This document shows, piece after piece, positions 52,379 to 61,838 of a stretch of 64,000 nt of DNA. Numbering within the stretch: the first letter of the stretch is position 1; the number at the start of each line of letters is the position of its first letter. Origin of the DNA: Limnohabitans parvus II-B4 (GTDB lineage Bacteria; Pseudomonadota; Gammaproteobacteria; Burkholderiales; Burkholderiaceae_C); assembly GCF_003063455.1 (NCBI RefSeq), contig NZ_NESN01000001.1, positions 744,001 through 808,000 on the forward strand, read 5' to 3'. The notes below the pieces were generated by a model. The model searched no databases and was not told where the DNA came from. It saw only the letters and a list, made by a program, of their open reading frames with translations. Position numbers and translations under genes: made by a program.

Positions 52379-53083
52379 TCAAATCGCCACCAACTGTTGG
52401 ATGTTCTTTTCCTTCATCTCGCTGCCAGGGCCTCGGGCGATCACCTCACCGCGCTCCATCACCAAATACTGGTCAGCCAGTTCTTCGGCGAAGTCGTAGT
52501 ACTGCTCGCACAGCAACACCGCCATGCGCTGGCCTTGCAGGCCCACGTCAGCCAGTTGGCGGATCACGCGGCCGATGTCTTTGATGATGCTGGGCTGGAT
52601 GCCTTCGGTGGGTTCATCCAGGATCAGCAAGCGCGGCTTGGCCGCCAGAGCGCGGGCGATGGCCAACTGCTGTTGCTGGCCGCCTGACAAATCACCACCT
52701 CGGCGGTGCAGCATTTGCTTGAGCACCGGGAACAGCTCGAACAACTCGGGCGGTATCGGTGTGCCACCGGGCTGTGTGGCCAAGCCCATGCGCAGGTTGT
52801 CTTCGACCGTCAAACGGGCAAAGATTTCTCGACCCTGAGGCACATAGCCAATACCGGCCGCCGCACGTTCGTAGGGTTTTGCCTGTGTGATGTCTTGCCC
52901 AGCCAACGTGACGCTGCCGCTTTTGATCGGCACCAGGCCCATGAGCGATTTGAGCAAGGTGGTTTTACCGACGCCGTTGCGGCCCAGCAAGACGGTGACT
53001 TGCCCCTGCTCGGCAGACAGGCTCACATCGCGCAGGATGTGGGAGCCGCCGTAATACTGGTGGATGTTATTGACTTCAAGCAT
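52379..53083 (-). CDS. urtE: Urea ABC transporter ATP-binding subunit UrtE
   Basis: A 234-residue LivF-type ATPase. Walker A GRNGVGKTT (34-42), signature LSGGQQQQLAIAR and Walker B LLILDEPTEGIQP. The GIQPSIIKDIG motif after Walker B is characteristic of UrtE. It is the last gene of urtABCDE, 180 bp from urtD with repeats in between. Confidence 0.93.
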   Translation of the reverse strand: MLEVNNIHQYYGGSHILRDVSLSAEQGQVTVLLGRNGVGKTTLLKSLMGLVPIKSGSVTLAGQDITQAKPYERAAAGIGYVPQGREIFARLTVEDNLRMGLATQPGGTPIPPELFELFPVLKQMLHRRGGDLSGGQQQQLAIARALAAKPRLLILDEPTEGIQPSIIKDIGRVIRQLADVGLQGQRMAVLLCEQYYDFAEELADQYLVMERGEVIARGPGSEMKEKNIQQLVAI

Positions 53084-53100
53084 GTTTCATTCTTCAAGTA

Positions 53101-53240
53101 GGTCGGACCTTCAGGTCCGACATAAGCCAATTCGAAAATGGATCCCGGATCAAGTCCGGGATGACGCACGGGAGTGACGGGTGGCATGACGTAAGAGATG
53201 ACGCACAGGGGTGACGGGTGGCATGACGTAAGGGATGACG
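53101..53240. repeat. REP-like palindromes and a 37-bp direct repeat between urtE and urtD
   Basis: GTCGGACCTTCAGGTCCGAC (around 53101-53120) and a CCCGGATCAAGTCCGGG palindrome (53144-53160) are followed by two 37-bp copies (53160-53196, 53197-53233) starting GATGACGCACGG/AGG and ending GGCATGACGTAAG, plus a partial third. Confidence 0.85.
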
Positions 53241-53263
53241 TTTCTGGGTCGATGTGCTCATGG

Positions 53264-54139
53264 TCAGCGCCCCAAATAAACTTCAATCACCCGCTCGTCG
53301 GCTTGCACCTGATCGAGCGTGCCCTGGGCCAGCACCGAGCCGTCGCACAGCACGGTGACGATGTCCGAGATGGTGCGAATGAAGCTCATGTCGTGCTCCA
53401 CCACCATCAGCGAATGCTTGCCTTTGAGGGTCAAAAACAACTCGGCGGTGCGTTCTGTTTCATGGTCGGTCATGCCCGCCACTGGTTCGTCCAGCAACAA
53501 CAGCTTCGGGTCTTGCATGAGCAACATGCCGATCTCCAGCCATTGCTTTTGACCGTGGCTGAGCGTGCCCGCCTGCACCCGCACGCTGTCTTGCAAATGG
53601 ATGGTGTGGAGCACTTCGGCCAGGCGATCGCTCTGGCGCGAATCGAGCTTGAAGAACATCGAGGCCTTCACGCCTTTGGGCGTTTTCAGCGCCAACTCCA
53701 GGTTTTCAAACACCGTGAGGTGCTCGAACACCGTCGGCTTTTGAAACTTGCGGCCAATGCCCAGCTGCGCAATTTCGGGTTCGTTGTGGCGCAGCAAATC
53801 GATGGTGCTGCCAAAGAAGACGGTGCCTTCGTCCGGGCGAGTTTTGCCGGTGATGATGTCCATCATCGTGGTCTTGCCCGCGCCGTTGGGGCCGATGATG
53901 CAGCGCAGCTCACCCGGCGCAATGTCGAGCGACAGCTTGTTGATGGCCTTGAAGCCGTCAAAGCTCACGCTCACGTCTTCCAGGTACAAGATGCGGCCGT
54001 GGGTCACGTCCACTTGCGCTGTATCTTGCACCACACGGCCATAGCCTGCGCTGCGGCCACCGGACTCGGTGGCTTGGCTCACCAGCTTGGCGTGTTCGGC
54101 CACACGCTGGGCCCCTTGTTGCAAGAGATCGGGCGTCAT
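53264..54139 (-). CDS. urtD: Urea ABC transporter ATP-binding subunit UrtD
   Basis: A 291-residue LivG-type ATPase with a longer N-terminus than UrtE. Walker A GPNGAGKTT (83-91), GKTRPDEG, signature LSHGQKQWLEIGMLL and Walker B LLLLDEPVAGMTD. The SHGQKQWLEIG signature is specific to UrtD. The start overlaps the UrtC stop as ATGA. Confidence 0.93.
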   Translation of the reverse strand: MTPDLLQQGAQRVAEHAKLVSQATESGGRSAGYGRVVQDTAQVDVTHGRILYLEDVSVSFDGFKAINKLSLDIAPGELRCIIGPNGAGKTTMMDIITGKTRPDEGTVFFGSTIDLLRHNEPEIAQLGIGRKFQKPTVFEHLTVFENLELALKTPKGVKASMFFKLDSRQSDRLAEVLHTIHLQDSVRVQAGTLSHGQKQWLEIGMLLMQDPKLLLLDEPVAGMTDHETERTAELFLTLKGKHSLMVVEHDMSFIRTISDIVTVLCDGSVLAQGTLDQVQADERVIEVYLGR

Positions 54140-55362
54140 GCGGCACCGCCTTTCTGATCGGTAGATGGCGGAGGAGCAGTCATCCCCGGCTTGACCGGGG
54201 ATCCTGGGCCTGGATTCCCGCTTTCGCGGGAATGACGTAAATGTTTAAGGAAGCCTTGGCGTGCACGGACCAAGCCCACCACGCCTTGCGGCAAATACAA
54301 GGTGACCGCGATGAACAGCGCACCCAAAAAGTACAACCAGAACTCAGGCGCTGTGACCGTCAACCAGCTCTTGGCACCGTTCACCAGAAAGGCCCCCACA
54401 ATCGGGCCGATCAAGGTGCCCCGGCCACCCACAGCGGCCCAAACTGCGATCTCGATCGAGTTGGCAGCGCTCATCTCACCCGGGTTGATGATGCCCACTT
54501 GCGGCACATACAAAGCACCTGCAATGCCACACATCACGGCCGAAATCACCCAGATGCTGAGTTTGTAAGGCAAAGGTGAATAGCCCGAGAACATGACGCG
54601 CGTTTCGGCATCGCGAATGGCCAGCAACACGCGGCCATATTTGCTGCCCACCAACCAGCGCGAGAACAGGTAAAAGCCAAGCAGCGTCAAGCCGGTGATC
54701 ACAAACAGCCCCATGCGCATGCCCGGTGTAGCGATCGGCAAGTCCAGAATGCGCTTGAAATCGGTGAAGCCGTTGTTACCACCAAAGCCGGTTTCGTTTC
54801 GGAAGAACAGCAGCATGGCCGCATACGTCATGGCCTGGGTGATGATGGAAAAATACACCCCTTTGATGCGCGAGCGGAAGGCGAAATAGCCAAACACAAA
54901 GGCGATGACACCGGGCACCAGCACCACCAGAATCAAGGTGGCGATGAAGCTGTCCGACAGAGCCCAGTGCCAAGGCAACTCTTTCCAGTCCAAAAAGACC
55001 ATGAAGTCGGGCAAGTCGCTCTTGTAGTTGCCGTCCTGGCCGATCTGGCGCATCAGGTACATGCCCATCACGTAGCCACCTAAAGCGAAGAACAGGCCGT
55101 GCCCCAGCGACAAAATGCCGGTGTAGCCCCAGATCAGGTCCATGGCCAGGGCGCAAATCGCGTAGCACATGATCTTGCCAATCAAGGCGATGGCGTAGTC
55201 GCTCAGGTGGAAGACACTGCCTGCAGGCACCAGCAGGTTGAACGCCGGTGCCACGACACCGACCAGGATCAGCGCCAGCAAGAACACCGACCAAGCTTTG
55301 CGAGCCAGCAAGGGGGCTACAGCAGGTAATTGGAATTTTTTCATGGTCATGCTCATATTCAT
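54136..55362 (-). CDS. urtC: Urea ABC transporter permease UrtC
   Basis: A 408-residue LivM-type permease with about ten hydrophobic segments and family motifs (DLIWGYTGILSLGHGLFFALGGY; RGTLIGPIVGAFLVN). Its last 30 or so residues (LRHSRESGNPGPGSPVKPG and after) are translated from a REP-like element, so the native C-terminus has been replaced or extended. The ATG 55362 forms an ATGA overlap with urtB; several further Met codons follow. It pairs with UrtB as the membrane channel. Confidence 0.92.
   Translation of the reverse strand: MNMSMTMKKFQLPAVAPLLARKAWSVFLLALILVGVVAPAFNLLVPAGSVFHLSDYAIALIGKIMCYAICALAMDLIWGYTGILSLGHGLFFALGGYVMGMYLMRQIGQDGNYKSDLPDFMVFLDWKELPWHWALSDSFIATLILVVLVPGVIAFVFGYFAFRSRIKGVYFSIITQAMTYAAMLLFFRNETGFGGNNGFTDFKRILDLPIATPGMRMGLFVITGLTLLGFYLFSRWLVGSKYGRVLLAIRDAETRVMFSGYSPLPYKLSIWVISAVMCGIAGALYVPQVGIINPGEMSAANSIEIAVWAAVGGRGTLIGPIVGAFLVNGAKSWLTVTAPEFWLYFLGALFIAVTLYLPQGVVGLVRARQGFLKHLRHSRESGNPGPGSPVKPGMTAPPPSTDQKGGAA
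54179..54237. repeat. REP-like element inside the urtC 3' end
   Basis: Two palindromes, ATCCCCGGCTTGACCGGGGAT and GGATTCCCGCTTTCGCGGGAAT, lie inside the reading frame of urtC and specify its last 30-odd residues. Confidence 0.85.
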
Positions 55363-56951
55363 GCTTCAGCACTGCGCCCCTTCATCGCGAAGATGCCCTG
55401 GGGGCGCTTCTGGATGAAGACGATGATGAACACCAGCACGCAAATCTTGGCCAGCACAGCGCCAGTCCAGCCTTCGAGCAACTTGTTGACCAAGCCCAGG
55501 CCCAGCGCGGCATAGACCGTGCCCGCCAGCTGGCCCACGCCACCGAGCACCACCACCATGAACGAGTCCACGATGTAGCTCTGGCCCAGATCAGGACCAA
55601 CGTTGCCCACTTGGCTGAGGGCGCAACCGGCCAGGCCGGCAATGCCCGAGCCCAATGCGAAGGCATAGGTGTCGATGCGGGCGGTGTTGACGCCCATGCA
55701 CGACGCCATGGGGCGGTTTTGCGTGACGCCACGGACAAACAAGCCCAAGCGCGTTTTGCCGATCAAAAGCGCCATGCCCACCAACACTGCGGCGGCAAAC
55801 ACGATGATGAGCACGCGGTTCCAAGGCAATTGCAGGTTGGGCAACAGCTCCCACGCGCCGCTCATCCACGAAGGGTTTTCGACGCCCACGTTTTGCGCAC
55901 CAAACAAGCTGCGCACACCTTGCATCAGCACCAGACTGATGCCCCAGGTGGCCAGCAGGGTTTCCAGTGGGCGGCCATACAAATGCTTGAGCACGGTGCG
56001 CTCCATCACGGCGCCCACCAAGGCCGAAGTGAGGAATGCGACAGGAATGGCCACGAGCAAATAAGCGTCAAACGCACCGGGCAGGTAATTTCGGAACAAG
56101 GCTTGCACCACATAGGTGGCATAGGCCCCGATCATCATCAACTCGCCGTGCGCCATGTTGATCACGCCCATCAGGCCATACGTGATGGCCAGCCCCAGTG
56201 CCACCAGCAGCAAGATGGAGCCCAGGCTGGCACCCGTGAACAACGCACCCAAGCGTTCGCCCCAGCGCAAGCTGTTCTGCACAGCGGCCAAGGAGGTCTG
56301 AATTTGTTTCTTGACCGAAGGCTCTTGCTCATCAGCCAGGCGCTGGTTGAGCAACAACAAGGTCTCTGGCTGTTTGCTGTCGGCCAGCTCGCGGGCGGCC
56401 AGCAAGCGGTCATTCGGTGCATCGCTGGTCAGCAGCGCTGCAGCGCGGGCCTGTCGCACCAAGCTTTGCACGGTGGGATCTTTTTCGGCCGCCAAGGCTT
56501 TGTCGAGCAATGGCTTTCGGCTGGCATCGGGCTCTTTGAGCAAGGACAATGCAGCCAGGCGGCGCACTTTCACATCAGGGCTGAACAACTTGAGCGCCGC
56601 CAAAGCGGTGTCAAGTTCGCCACGCAGGCGGTTGTTCAGCATCACATCGTCGGCATCATCAGGTACGGGCACCGATTGACCTGTGACCGGGTCTGTGCCC
56701 TGGCCATCGCGCACCATGATCACCTCGTCCTTGCTGATCTTGACGACATCGTCAGACAGCGCCTGCAGATAGACTGCCGTTTTTTCATCGCCTTGGGCCA
56801 CTGCTTTGGCCAAGGCTTCTACGCGGGCATCGCTCTCCCCGGTCGCCATGCCACGGGCCTCCTGAATCGTCAGGGCGTGCGCAGCCGTCAAGCACCACAC
56901 CGCGCTGGCGATCAACGCGCCTTTCACCATCCATCTTTTCATTTTTCTCAT
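55359..56951 (-). CDS. urtB: Urea ABC transporter permease UrtB
   Basis: A 530-residue permease. Signal-like helix (MVKGALIASAVWCLTAAHA), a soluble helical N-terminal region (about 30-230, HEAT-like: RRLAALSLLKEPDASRKPLL), then a LivH-type membrane domain (GLAITYGLMGVINMAHGELMMIGAYATY). The long periplasmic or soluble extension is usual for UrtB. The ATG 56951 is chosen; an upstream extension to 57062 reads through a REP element. Confidence 0.92.
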   Translation of the reverse strand: MRKMKRWMVKGALIASAVWCLTAAHALTIQEARGMATGESDARVEALAKAVAQGDEKTAVYLQALSDDVVKISKDEVIMVRDGQGTDPVTGQSVPVPDDADDVMLNNRLRGELDTALAALKLFSPDVKVRRLAALSLLKEPDASRKPLLDKALAAEKDPTVQSLVRQARAAALLTSDAPNDRLLAARELADSKQPETLLLLNQRLADEQEPSVKKQIQTSLAAVQNSLRWGERLGALFTGASLGSILLLVALGLAITYGLMGVINMAHGELMMIGAYATYVVQALFRNYLPGAFDAYLLVAIPVAFLTSALVGAVMERTVLKHLYGRPLETLLATWGISLVLMQGVRSLFGAQNVGVENPSWMSGAWELLPNLQLPWNRVLIIVFAAAVLVGMALLIGKTRLGLFVRGVTQNRPMASCMGVNTARIDTYAFALGSGIAGLAGCALSQVGNVGPDLGQSYIVDSFMVVVLGGVGQLAGTVYAALGLGLVNKLLEGWTGAVLAKICVLVFIIVFIQKRPQGIFAMKGRSAEA

Positions 56952-56994
56952 CTCATGTTCAGCAGTTGCTCGCCAAGGCAAACTTAGGCATGAA

Positions 56995-57124
56995 ATGGAT
57001 TCCCGCGTGCGCGGGAATGACAGTTTTTTCATCAAACTCATGAATGACAAGTGTCGTGTCATCCCCGCGAATGCGGGGATCCATCTCGTTGACTGTCATG
57101 GATTCCCGCCTGCGCGGGAATGAC
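56995..57124. repeat. Three REP-like palindromes between urtA and urtB
   Basis: ATGGATTCCCGCGTGCGCGG (from 56995), ATCCCCGCGAATGCGGGGAT (around 57061-57080) and ATGGATTCCCGCCTGCGCGG (from 57098) fill the 184-bp gap. Each forms a stable stem in RNA. Confidence 0.88.
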
Positions 57125-57135
57125 CTTCAAACCCA

Positions 57136-58410
57136 TCACTTCTTGACAGGTTCGTCAGGCTTGACGTCGTTGCCAGGGATATAAGGGCTCCATGGCTTGG
57201 CTTTCACTGGGCCAGGTGTCTTCCAGACCACGTTGAACTGGCCGTCGGCCTTGATCTCGCCGATGAACACCGACTTGTGCAGGTGGTGGTTTTTCTCATC
57301 CATCTTGCTGGTGATGCCGCTCGGTGCCTTGAAGGTTTGACCGGCCATCGCTGCAATGACTTTGTCGGTGTCGGTGGACTTGGCTTTTTCAACCGCTTGC
57401 TTCCACATGTTGATGCCGATGTAAGTGGCTTCCATTGGATCGTTGGTCAAAGCTTTGTCTTTGTGACCAGCGATGCCCTTGGCCTTGGCATAAGCCGCCC
57501 ACTTTTTGGTGAACTCGTCGTTGGCAGGGTTCTTGATGCTCATGAAGTAGTTCCATGCCGCCAAGTGACCGACCAAAGGCTTAGTATCCACGCCACGCAG
57601 CTCCTCTTCACCCACCGAGAACGCCACCACGGGCACGTCTTTGGCCTTCAGGCCCGCGTTGCCCAGTTCTTTGTAGAAAGGCACGTTGGAGTCACCGTTG
57701 ATGGTGGAGACCACAGCGGTTTTGCCGCCAGCAGAAAACTTCTTCACATCGGCCACGATGGTTTGGTAATCGCTGTGGCCAAAGGGGGTGTATTTTTCGT
57801 CGATGTCCTTGTCAGCCACGCCTTTGGACTTGAGGTAAGCGCGCAAGATTTTGTTGGTGGTTCGGGGGTACACATAGTCGGTGCCCAACAAGACCCAGCG
57901 CTTGGCTGCCCCGCCTTCTTTGCTCATCAGGTAGTCCACTGCAGGAATGGCCTGCTGGTTGGGCGCAGCACCGGTGTAAAACACGTTTTTGGACAGCTCT
58001 TCACCTTCATATTGCACGGGGTAGAACAGCAGGCCGTTCATTTCTTCCACGACGGGCAAAACCGATTTGCGCGACACCGAAGTCCAGCAACCGAAGATGA
58101 CCGAGACCTTGTCTTGGCCCAGCAGCTGCTTGGTTTTCTCAGCAAACAAAGGCCAGTTGGAAGCAGGGTCAACAATCACAGGCTCCAGCTTTTTGCCGAG
58201 CACGCCACCCTTGGCGTTGATCTCGTCAATGGCCATGAGCACGGTGTCTTTCAACACGGTCTCGGAGATGGCCATGGTGCCCGACAAGCTGTGCAGCACG
58301 CCCACCTTGATGGTGTCAGCGGCCAGTGCCTGGACCGAAAAAGTCAAACTGCCAGCCACCAAGGCTGCGGCAGTGGCGAGGGCTTTGAGATTGCCACGAC
58401 GGTTCATCAT
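57136..58410 (-). CDS. urtA: Urea ABC transporter substrate-binding protein UrtA
   Basis: A 424-residue periplasmic protein. Signal peptide NLKALATAAALVAGSLTFSV ends at QALA near residue 30. The mature type I fold starts DTIKVGVLHSLSGTMAISE, with VIFGCWTSVSRKSVLPVVEE and LFYPVQYEGEE characteristic of UrtA. It binds urea for UrtBCDE. A sigma-54-type promoter lies 69 bp upstream, divergent from the urease operon. Confidence 0.95.
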   Translation of the reverse strand: MMNRRGNLKALATAAALVAGSLTFSVQALAADTIKVGVLHSLSGTMAISETVLKDTVLMAIDEINAKGGVLGKKLEPVIVDPASNWPLFAEKTKQLLGQDKVSVIFGCWTSVSRKSVLPVVEEMNGLLFYPVQYEGEELSKNVFYTGAAPNQQAIPAVDYLMSKEGGAAKRWVLLGTDYVYPRTTNKILRAYLKSKGVADKDIDEKYTPFGHSDYQTIVADVKKFSAGGKTAVVSTINGDSNVPFYKELGNAGLKAKDVPVVAFSVGEEELRGVDTKPLVGHLAAWNYFMSIKNPANDEFTKKWAAYAKAKGIAGHKDKALTNDPMEATYIGINMWKQAVEKAKSTDTDKVIAAMAGQTFKAPSGITSKMDEKNHHLHKSVFIGEIKADGQFNVVWKTPGPVKAKPWSPYIPGNDVKPDEPVKK

Positions 58411-58476
58411 GAGATCACTCCAATCAGGAAAGTAGGTTTTCAAACACGCGGAGACTTGCAACGCTGGACTTGCTGT

Positions 58477-58493
58477 TGCAATCACCGTGCCAA
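58477..58493 (-). promoter_or_regulatory. Sigma-54-type promoter for urtABCDE
   Basis: On the minus strand TTGGCACGGTGATTGCA is a full match to TTGGCACG-N4-TTGCA, about 70 bp upstream of the urtA start. Confidence 0.82.
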
Positions 58494-58564
58494 CCCACGG
58501 GAGAACCCTCGCGACCACCCCATGCGCATGGCGTTTCCCTAGAAATTTTCCAAGCCGCTATAAA

Positions 58565-58580
58565 GGGCACGCTCTTTGCT
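58565..58580 (+). promoter_or_regulatory. Sigma-54-type promoter for the ure operon
   Basis: GGGCACGCTCTTTGCT matches TGGCACG-N4-TTGCT with one mismatch and exact GG-N10-GC spacing, 45 bp upstream of ureA. It is back to back with the urt promoter. Confidence 0.72.
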
Positions 58581-58625
58581 TGATTGGATTCATTCAATGC
58601 ACCAACTCTTTCAGAACGCACCAAA

Positions 58626-58928
58626 ATGGAACTCACCCCTCGTGAAAAAGACAAGCTGCTGATCTTCACAGCAGGCCTTTTGGCCGAGCGCCGCAAGGCA
58701 CGCGGCCTCAAGCTGAATTACCCCGAAGCCATTGCGCTGATCAGCGCTGCCGTCATGGAAGGCGCACGGGACGGCAAGACCGTGGCCCAACTCATGAGCG
58801 AAGGCCGCACCGTTTTGACGCGTGCCGACGTGATGGACGGCATCGCAGAAATGATCCCCGACATACAGGTGGAAGCCACTTTTCCGGACGGCACCAAATT
58901 GGTGACCGTGCACCAACCCATCGTTTGA
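58626..58928 (+). CDS. ureA: Urease subunit gamma
   Basis: A 100-residue protein matching UreA over its full length ([42 protein letters not shown] at the end). It is part of the (alpha-beta-gamma)3 urease that hydrolyses urea to ammonia and carbamate. First gene of the operon, downstream of the sigma-54-type promoter. Confidence 0.96.
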   Translation: MELTPREKDKLLIFTAGLLAERRKARGLKLNYPEAIALISAAVMEGARDGKTVAQLMSEGRTVLTRADVMDGIAEMIPDIQVEATFPDGTKLVTVHQPIV

Positions 58929-58948
58929 ACATTGCAAAGGAACACCCC

Positions 58949-59119
58949 ATGAAAAATCTGGCTCGGACACTTTCTTTCGCCCTTTTGAATCTGGGCACGG
59001 CCGCTTGGGCACATGACGGGCACAGCCTCGGTGGTTCGCACTGGCACAGCACCGATGTGCTGGGCTTTGTGGTCGCAAGCGCCTTGGTGGCCCTGGCGGT
59101 TTACTTCGGCAAAAAGTGA
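58949..59119 (+). CDS. Small His-rich membrane protein in the urease operon
   Basis: A 56-residue protein. A signal-type segment ends AWA at residue 21, then [15 protein letters not shown] (four His in 12 residues), then one transmembrane helix (about 37-53) and a Lys-Lys end. It lies 20 bp after ureA and 7 bp before ureB, with its own AAGGA site. The His cluster would face the periplasm and could bind nickel or another metal; no function is established that I know of. Confidence 0.8.
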   Translation: MKNLARTLSFALLNLGTAAWAHDGHSLGGSHWHSTDVLGFVVASALVALAVYFGKK

Positions 59120-59126
59120 GTCCCGC

Positions 59127-59444
59127 ATGACCCCCGGAGAACTTTTGATTGACCCCGGCCAGCACGCCCTGAACGTGGGCCGCCGCACCTGCACGCTGGT
59201 GGTGCAAAACGCCAGCGACCGCCCCATTCAGGTGGGCTCGCATTACCACTTTGCCGAGACCAACGCGGGCCTGCGCTTTGACCGCGCTGCTGCACGCGGC
59301 ATGCGCCTGAACATCGCCTCCGGCACCGCCGTACGCTTTGAGCCCGGCCAGCAACGCACCGTGGAGCTGGTGGACTACGCAGGTGACCGTGTGGTGTATG
59401 GCTTTCGGGGGCTGGTCCAAGGTGGACTTGAAAGCACACCATGA
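59127..59444 (+). CDS. ureB: Urease subunit beta
   Basis: A 105-residue Ure[36 protein letters not shown] and [17 protein letters not shown]. It is a structural subunit that supports the alpha-subunit active site. Its stop overlaps the start of the LysE-family gene as ATGA. Confidence 0.96.
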   Translation: MTPGELLIDPGQHALNVGRRTCTLVVQNASDRPIQVGSHYHFAETNAGLRFDRAAARGMRLNIASGTAVRFEPGQQRTVELVDYAGDRVVYGFRGLVQGGLESTP

Positions 59445-60118
59445 CGCTTTTCATCACCGCTTTTCTTTTGGGATTGATCTTCAACGCCGCACCCGGCCCC
59501 GTATTTGTTGAGACCATCAAACAAGGTGCCAAAGGTGGTTTTCACGCTGCTTTGCAAACCCAATTGGGTTCCTTGGTTGGCGATGCCTCATGGGCTATTC
59601 TGGGTCTTACCGGCATTGGCTTGCTGATACAAATCGCTGTGGTGCGCATACCCCTGGGCTTGGCTGGTGCGGGCTACCTGCTTTATTTGGCATGGGACAG
59701 CTGGCGTACCGCTTGCTCTGAAGACACCATTGGATCTCGCACAGAACTTCAAGTCAGACCCGCATTCAGACGGGGCATGTCTCTGTCGTTGACAAATCCA
59801 CAAAACTTGGCTTTTTGGGCTGCCATTGGAAGCACCCTGGGCGGCTTGGGCATTGCTGAGCCACAGACCACCGATTACATGACCTTCATGGCAGGTTTCA
59901 TGGCCTCATCGCTGATCTGGTGCTTTGTTTGCGCCGCAGCCGTGGCAAGCATCCTTCGTCAGGTCAGCAACCAATGGACAAAATTAACTTACCGCTTGTG
60001 TTCGGTCAGTTTGCTGGTGCTCGCGCTAACTTCGTTGAACGACCTGATGAGTCCCGTTCATGCCCATGACCCATTGAGTGACATGGCCACCCCCTCGCAT
60101 CCTCAGAAAGGTACCTGA
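59441..60118 (+). CDS. LysE/RhtB family exporter-like protein
   Basis: A 225-residue membrane protein with six hydrophobic segments. [20 protein letters not shown] and [20 protein letters not shown] are LysE-family motifs. Such proteins export amino acids or other small molecules. It is inserted between ureB and ureC with an ATGA overlap before and a 1-bp gap after, so it is translated as part of the urease operon. A role in exporting a by-product, or in metal or ammonia-related homeostasis, is only inference. Confidence 0.85.
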   Translation: MTLFITAFLLGLIFNAAPGPVFVETIKQGAKGGFHAALQTQLGSLVGDASWAILGLTGIGLLIQIAVVRIPLGLAGAGYLLYLAWDSWRTACSEDTIGSRTELQVRPAFRRGMSLSLTNPQNLAFWAAIGSTLGGLGIAEPQTTDYMTFMAGFMASSLIWCFVCAAAVASILRQVSNQWTKLTYRLCSVSLLVLALTSLNDLMSPVHAHDPLSDMATPSHPQKGT

Positions 60119-60119
60119 C

Positions 60120-61838
60120 ATGGCCCACATCGACAAACGTGCTTATGCCGAAATGTTTGGCCCCACCGTGGGCGACCGCGTTCGCTTGGCCGACACAGCC
60201 TTGGTGATTGAGGTTGAAAAAGACTTCACACTGCAAGCGGGTGGCTACGGTGAAGAGGTGAAATTTGGCGGCGGCAAAACCATCCGTGACGGCATGTCGC
60301 AATCACAGCGCACCAACGCCGAGGGCGCGATGGACTGCGTGCTCACCAACGCGCTCATCATCGACCACTGGGGCATCGTCAAGGCCGACATTGGTTTGCG
60401 CGGCAACCGCATCGCCGCCATTGGCAAAGCGGGCAACCCCGACACACAACCGGGTGTCGACATCGTCATCGGCCCAGGCACCGAGATCATCAGCTGCGAG
60501 GGATTGATCGTTACCGCAGGCGGCATCGACTCGCACATCCATTTCATCGCACCCCAGCAGATTGACGAAGCACTGGCCAGCGGCGTGACCACCATGCTGG
60601 GCGGCGGCACAGGCCCGGCCACCGGCACCTTTGCCACCACCTGCACACCCGGGCCCTTCAACATCGAACGCATGATGCAGGCGGCCGATGCCTTCCCGAT
60701 GAACCTGGGCTTTTTGGGCAAAGGCAACGCCACCTTGCCTGCTGCGCTGCACGAGCAGATCAGCGCAGGCGCGATTGGCCTCAAGCTCCACGAAGACTGG
60801 GGCACCACGCCAGCGGCCATCGACAACTGCCTGAGCGTGGCCGAAGAAACCGACACACAAGTGGCCATCCACACCGACACGCTCAACGAGTCGGGCTTTG
60901 TGGAAGACACGGTGGCCGCCTTCAAGGGCCGCACCATCCACACCTTCCACACCGAAGGCGCGGGCGGCGGGCATGCGCCCGACATCTTGAAGGTGGTGGG
61001 CGAGGCCAATGTGCTGCCGTCCTCCACCAACCCCACACGGCCTTACACCATCAACACGCTCGACGAGCATGTGGACATGCTCATGGTCTGCCACCACCTG
61101 GACCCGGCCATTGCCGAAGACCTGGCCTTTGCCGAAAGCCGTATCCGCAAGGAAACCATTGCGGCCGAAGACATCCTGCACGACCTGGGCGCCATCAGCA
61201 TGATGAGCAGCGACAGCCAGGCCATGGGCCGGGTGGGCGAGGTCATCATCCGCACCTGGCAAACCGCACACAAAATGAAACAGCAGCGCGGCAGCCTGCC
61301 CGGCGACACCGACCGCCATGACAACGCCCGCGTCAAACGCTACATCGCCAAATACACCATCAACCCCGCGATTGCGCACGGCATGAGCCACGAAGTGGGC
61401 AGCATCGAAGTGGGCAAGTGGGCGGATTTGGTGATCTGGAAGCCCGCGTTTTTTGGTGTGAAACCGGCGCTCATCATGAAAGGTGGCTTCATCGCACTGG
61501 CCGCCATGGGCGACCCGAACGCCTCCATCCCCACGCCACAGCCGGTACATTACCGCCCCATGTTTGGCAGCTTTGGCGGCGCGCTGTCGCGCAGCTCGCT
61601 GACCTTTGTATCGCAAGCCGGTTTGCAGGCGGGCATTGGGGCGCGTTATGGCCTGCAAAAAACCTTGTCGGCCGTGAAGAACATCCGCCAAGTGGGCAAA
61701 AAGGACATGGTCCACAATGACTACGCGCCCCGCATGGAAGTCGATGCCCAGACCTACGCGGTGCGTGCCGACGGCCAGTTGCTGGTGTGCGAGCCCGCCG
61801 CCAGCCTGCCGATGACGCAACGCTACTTTTTGTTCTGA
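60120..61838 (+). CDS. ureC: Urease subunit alpha
   Basis: A 572-residue catalytic subunit. The nickel site is complete: His139/His141 (IDSHIHF), carbamylated Lys222 (GLKLHEDWG), His251, His277 and Asp365 (MSSDSQAMG). The flap Cys324-His325 (MVCHHLD) is present. It hydrolyses urea. The length matches bacterial UreC. It is followed by ureE with a TGATG overlap. Confidence 0.97.
   Translation: MAHIDKRAYAEMFGPTVGDRVRLADTALVIEVEKDFTLQAGGYGEEVKFGGGKTIRDGMSQSQRTNAEGAMDCVLTNALIIDHWGIVKADIGLRGNRIAAIGKAGNPDTQPGVDIVIGPGTEIISCEGLIVTAGGIDSHIHFIAPQQIDEALASGVTTMLGGGTGPATGTFATTCTPGPFNIERMMQAADAFPMNLGFLGKGNATLPAALHEQISAGAIGLKLHEDWGTTPAAIDNCLSVAEETDTQVAIHTDTLNESGFVEDTVAAFKGRTIHTFHTEGAGGGHAPDILKVVGEANVLPSSTNPTRPYTINTLDEHVDMLMVCHHLDPAIAEDLAFAESRIRKETIAAEDILHDLGAISMMSSDSQAMGRVGEVIIRTWQTAHKMKQQRGSLPGDTDRHDNARVKRYIAKYTINPAIAHGMSHEVGSIEVGKWADLVIWKPAFFGVKPALIMKGGFIALAAMGDPNASIPTPQPVHYRPMFGSFGGALSRSSLTFVSQAGLQAGIGARYGLQKTLSAVKNIRQVGKKDMVHNDYAPRMEVDAQTYAVRADGQLLVCEPAASLPMTQRYFLF

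Noticed and set aside
58598..58625. TGCACC and CGCACC near ureA as an NtrC enhancer
   Set aside because: They lie downstream of the sigma-54-type promoter and lack the paired half-site at proper spacing.
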